From the NCBI GenBank assembly GCA_036378675.1, contig DASUWA010000062.1, positions 1 to 56,395 of the forward strand: DNA of 56,395 bases, read 5' to 3'. This stretch comes from Acidimicrobiales bacterium. GTDB taxonomy: Bacteria > Actinomycetota > Acidimicrobiia > Acidimicrobiales > Palsa-688. Every line of letters starts with the position of its first letter. The stretch's first letter is position 1. Made by a program: the position numbers and the translations under genes. This document shows positions 51,255 through 56,395 of this stretch, one piece after another. The notes beneath the pieces are model-generated. The model was given only the letters and a program-made list of their open reading frames with translations, ran no database searches and was not told where the DNA came from.

Positions 51255-52325
51255 GTGGTCACTTTCGCCGCAACCTTCGTTGTACGACGGCTGGCGGTGC
51301 GTTTCGCGATCATCGTTCTTCCCGACGAGCGCCGCGTGCACGAGCGGCCCACCCCGACCGTCGGTGGCGCCGCGATGTACCTCGGGCTGCTCGTCTCGAT
51401 CGTCGTGGCGTCGCAGATCCCCGGGCTCAGTCCTCTGTTCAGGGGAAGCTCGGATCCGATCGGGCTGGTTCTCGCCGCATCAGTGATTTTCACGGTCGGG
51501 ATGGTCGATGACCTCCGGGAGATGTCTCCTCCGGCGAAGCTGTCAGGGCAGATCGTCGCTGGAACGGTTCTCTACCTCTTCGGTATCAGCATGCTGTACT
51601 TCCGGGTACCGTTCGCCAGCACCACGCTGGTGCTGTCGGCCGACCTGATACCGGTGATGACGGTCCTGTGGGTGGTCGGGATGGCCAACGCGGTCAACCT
51701 GGTCGACGGGTTGGACGGGCTGGCCGCCGGGATCGTCGGTATCGCCGCCGCGGCGTTCTTCGTGTACTCCCACCAGCTGGTTCACACCGGGACCATCGCA
51801 CCGGAGACATCGGGGCAACTGCTGTCGGTGATCGTCATAGGCGTCTGTCTCGGGTTCCTGCCCCACAACTTCCATCCCGCGAAGATCTTCATGGGCGACG
51901 CCGGGGCGATGCTCCTCGGGTTGCTGATGGCCGCTTCGACGATGTCTGTGGTCGGCCAGACCGACCAGGACTTCAGCGGCCGCACGTACTTCTTTTTCGC
52001 ACCGGTGCTGATCCCATTCTTCATCCTGGGGATTCCGATCCTCGACACCGCCTTCGCCATCTTTCGCCGTGCGGGCCGCAGGACCAATCCGGCGGTTGCG
52101 GACAAGAACCATCTGCATCACAGGCTCATGCGGCTGGGTCACGGTCAAACCAGGTCGGTTCTGATCCTCTGGACGTGGACCGCCTTGCTGTCGGGCCTCG
52201 TGCTCTACCCGTCCTTCGTGAATGGTGCCCTCAGCATCGTGCCGATCGGCGCGATTGCTTTGGGCGTGGCGCTCTACACGCTGTTCGGTGTGAGAGGCCG
52301 CGGAGCGGCCACCCAAGTCCGATAA
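51255..52325 (+). CDS. wecA: Undecaprenyl-phosphate GlcNAc-1-phosphate transferase (WecA/TagO type)
   Basis: Polytopic membrane enzyme that starts lipid-linked glycan synthesis. 356 residues from GTG 51255, about 10 helices. D-E-R-R-V-H-E-R-P cytoplasmic loop 1, V-D-D-L-R-E-M metal motif, N-L-V-D-G-L-D-G-L, F-M-G-D-A-G, and the C-terminal D-K-N-H-L-H-H-R-L. The given start cuts the first helix. AGGAG at 51199-51203 is 6 nt before an in-frame ATC at 51210, and the extra residues complete the helix (Y-L-I-V-G-A-V-A-A-V). No ATG, GTG or TTG lies between the stop at 51177 and 51255, so initiation at ATC 51210 is likely. Confidence 0.92.
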   Translation: MVTFAATFVVRRLAVRFAIIVLPDERRVHERPTPTVGGAAMYLGLLVSIVVASQIPGLSPLFRGSSDPIGLVLAASVIFTVGMVDDLREMSPPAKLSGQIVAGTVLYLFGISMLYFRVPFASTTLVLSADLIPVMTVLWVVGMANAVNLVDGLDGLAAGIVGIAAAAFFVYSHQLVHTGTIAPETSGQLLSVIVIGVCLGFLPHNFHPAKIFMGDAGAMLLGLLMAASTMSVVGQTDQDFSGRTYFFFAPVLIPFFILGIPILDTAFAIFRRAGRRTNPAVADKNHLHHRLMRLGHGQTRSVLILWTWTALLSGLVLYPSFVNGALSIVPIGAIALGVALYTLFGVRGRGAATQVR

Positions 52326-52334
52326 AGGGCTTGG

Positions 52335-52772
52335 CTAGTGAACCGGTTCTCCGGTAGCGGTCTCGAGCCTCGCCTGCGCCCAGCGCAGCGCAGCGTCGGC
52401 CTCTGAGTCGCCGTCGTCGCCGGCTGACGACAGCCTCTGCTCCGCCTCGGCCCGGTCGCGCTCGGCGCCGGCGCGGTCGATCTCGGACGCCAGCTCTGCC
52501 ACGTCGGCGAGCATGATCACCTGGTTGTCCTTCACCTCGACGAACCCTCCCGAAACCGCGAGACGGATGTCGGGCTCACCGGAGCCCTCCTCGCTTCCCT
52601 CAGCCGCGGGGCCGACGATCCGGACCAGCCCGGCGTCGAGCGCACCGATGTACGGCATGTGGTTGGCCAGAAAGGCGATCTCCCCGTCGACCGAGCGGCA
52701 CACGATCATCTCGGCGTACCCGGAGTAGAGAGTCCGGCTGGGGGTGACCAACTCGAACTTGGTGGTCGCCAC
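52335..52772 (-). CDS. atpC: F-type ATP synthase epsilon subunit
   Basis: Central-stalk and regulatory subunit of F1. 145 residues. N-terminal beta-sandwich (F-E-L-V-T-P-S-R-T-L, G-E-I-A-F-L-A-N-H-M-P) and C-terminal helical hairpin. An acidic insertion A-A-E-G-S-E-E-G-S-G-E-P sits in the beta domain and another D/E-rich stretch interrupts the C-terminal helices. Last gene of the operon, 7 nt after atpD, and convergent with the WecA gene 9 bp away. Confidence 0.94.
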   Translation of the reverse strand: MATTKFELVTPSRTLYSGYAEMIVCRSVDGEIAFLANHMPYIGALDAGLVRIVGPAAEGSEEGSGEPDIRLAVSGGFVEVKDNQVIMLADVAELASEIDRAGAERDRAEAEQRLSSAGDDGDSEADAALRWAQARLETATGEPVH

Positions 52773-52779
52773 GCCGCGA

Positions 52780-55205
<2,426 letters not shown>

Positions 55206-55224
55206 GTCTTTTTTCCGGCTCCTT

Positions 55225-56395
55225 CTAGCTCGCGCCCGGCTCGGACGGGGCGAACACCTTCTTGAAGGCGTTGATCGCTTCGTCGATCTTCTCGGTCGCG
55301 GGCAACTGCTTGCTCGTCCTGATCTCCTGGAGGAGCTCCTCATGGCTCGACTTGATATACGAGATGAGCTCCGCCTCGAAACGGCGGACATCGCTCACCG
55401 CGAGGTCGTCCACGAAACCGTTGGTCGCCGCATAGATCGCTAGAACCTGCTCCTCGACCGGCACCGGCTGGTTCTGCGGCTGCTTCAGAACCTCGGTTAC
55501 GCGGTAGCCCCTGTCGAGCTGGGCCTGCGACACCTTGTCCAGGTCGGAGCCGAACGCGGCGAATGCCTCGAGGTCCCGGAACTGCGCCAGGTCCGTCTTG
55601 AGGGTTCCCGCTACGGAGCGCATCGCCCTGATCTGGGCGTTGCCACCCACGCGCGACACCGAGATGCCCACGTTGATAGCGGGCCGGACCCCTGAGTAGA
55701 AGAGGTCGGACTCGAGGTACACCTGACCGTCGGTGATCGAGATCACGTTGGTCGGGATGTACGCGGAGACGTCGCCGGCCTTCGTCTCGATGATCGGCAG
55801 AGCGGTCAGGGAGCCGCCGCCCTTCGCGTCGGAGAGCTTCGCCGACCGCTCCAGCAGCCGGCTGTGCAGGTAGAACACGTCGCCCGGGTAAGCCTCACGC
55901 CCCGGCGGCCGCCGCAAGAGCAGCGACAGCTGGCGGTACGCCTCGGCCTGCTTGGAAAGGTCGTCATAGACAACCAGCGCGTGCTCACCGTTCTCCATCC
56001 AATGCTGCCCGATTGCAGATCCCGAGTACGGAGCGAGGTACTTGAACGGCGCCGGCTCTGACGCAGGAGCGCTGACCACGACCGTGTAGTCGAGCGCACC
56101 GTTCTCTCGGAGCGTGTTGACGGTTTGAGCGACCGTGGAGCCCTTCTGGCCGACCGCGACGTAGATGCACTTCACGCCCTGGCCGCGCTGGTTGATGATC
56201 GTATCGATGGCAACGCTGGTCTTGCCGGTCTTGCGGTCACCAATGATCAGCTCGCGCTGACCCCGGCCGATGGGCGTCATGGCATCGACGGCCTTGACGC
56301 CGGTCTGGAGCGGCACGTCCACGGGCTGGCGGCCAGCCACGCCCGGGGCAACTGACTCGACCGGGCGATAGGTGTCGGTCATCACCGCGCCCTTG
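55225..56395 (-). CDS. atpA: F-type ATP synthase alpha subunit, 5' end cut by window edge
   Basis: Nucleotide-binding, non-catalytic subunit of F1. About 390 C-terminal residues are present; the N-terminal beta-barrel lies beyond the right edge. Walker A G-D-R-K-T-G-K-T, then A-L-V-V-Y-D-D-L-S, and the Arg-finger region [10 protein letters not shown]. The stop is 19 nt before the atpG start. Confidence 0.97.
   Translation of the reverse strand, partial: KGAVMTDTYRPVESVAPGVAGRQPVDVPLQTGVKAVDAMTPIGRGQRELIIGDRKTGKTSVAIDTIINQRGQGVKCIYVAVGQKGSTVAQTVNTLRENGALDYTVVVSAPASEPAPFKYLAPYSGSAIGQHWMENGEHALVVYDDLSKQAEAYRQLSLLLRRPPGREAYPGDVFYLHSRLLERSAKLSDAKGGGSLTALPIIETKAGDVSAYIPTNVISITDGQVYLESDLFYSGVRPAINVGISVSRVGGNAQIRAMRSVAGTLKTDLAQFRDLEAFAAFGSDLDKVSQAQLDRGYRVTEVLKQPQNQPVPVEEQVLAIYAATNGFVDDLAVSDVRRFEAELISYIKSSHEELLQEIRTSKQLPATEKIDEAINAFKKVFAPSEPGAS

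Overview
The window is a dense, GC-rich stretch of bacterial chromosome, almost certainly from an actinomycete-type organism (Actinomycetota; I would guess class Acidimicrobiia, as an inference from the gene set and not a proven placement). The supporting content is an ilvBNC operon with a leader-peptide attenuator, the four-gene GlgE/TreS/maltokinase/GlgB alpha-glucan pathway, actinobacterial-type SerC, GatCAB, a PASTA-domain Ser/Thr kinase, an LdtMt2-like L,D-transpeptidase, DUF4333 and SCP2 proteins. Many genes have a TANNNT-like -10 hexamer only 6-8 nt before the start codon, which suggests widespread leaderless mRNAs. No rRNA, tRNA, CRISPR array, insertion sequence or prophage was seen.

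Layout. 1-4770: serine and aspartate metabolism (serA, cut by the left edge, and an aspartate-type aminotransferase, divergent from serC), then a D,D-carboxypeptidase. 4792-8288: ilvBNC read leftward behind a promoter, an 11-codon leader peptide rich in Leu/Val/Ile, and an attenuator. 8312-13295: a PhoU-DUF47 fusion, an HSL-type esterase, ilvD and a DUF4333 lipoprotein. 13328-17216: gatCAB and a small SCP2 protein. 17206-21190: an accessory-looking surface-protein locus (two membrane-anchored DUF916-like proteins, one WxL-like secreted protein, a LuxR-type regulator, tandem repeats and a candidate small RNA). 21325-28865: PASTA kinase, ligA, mnmA, cysteine desulfurase, galT. 28909-40157: L,D-transpeptidase and the glgE-treS-mak-glgB operon, divergent from glgP. 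40167-48951: meaB, an M20 peptidase, an alpha/beta hydrolase, a duplicated zinc-ribbon protein, a UGM-like flavoprotein, a GT-C membrane glycosyltransferase and glpX. 48911-52325: a 2H-phosphoesterase/GNAT fusion, glyA and a WecA/TagO-type transferase. 52335-56395: the end of the F-type ATP synthase operon (atpAGDC), with atpA cut by the right edge.

How genes work together. ilvBNC plus ilvD give the common branched-chain amino-acid steps. TreS and maltokinase turn trehalose into maltose-1-phosphate, GlgE and GlgB build branched alpha-glucan, and GlgP degrades it. Cysteine desulfurase and MnmA form a sulfur relay to tRNA. GatCAB repairs misacylated tRNA. PASTA kinase, L,D-transpeptidase, D,D-carboxypeptidase and the WecA-like enzyme all point to a Gram-positive-style envelope.

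Most notable for follow-up: the WxL/DUF916-like locus with its LWSGP repeat and nearby candidate sRNA; two membrane/secreted-protein genes whose natural start appears to be an ATC codon; the ilv leader; a symmetric shared -10 between serC and the aminotransferase; three unusual domain architectures (PhoU-DUF47, 2H-GNAT, duplicated zinc-ribbon protein); and short tandem repeats at promoters and stop codons.
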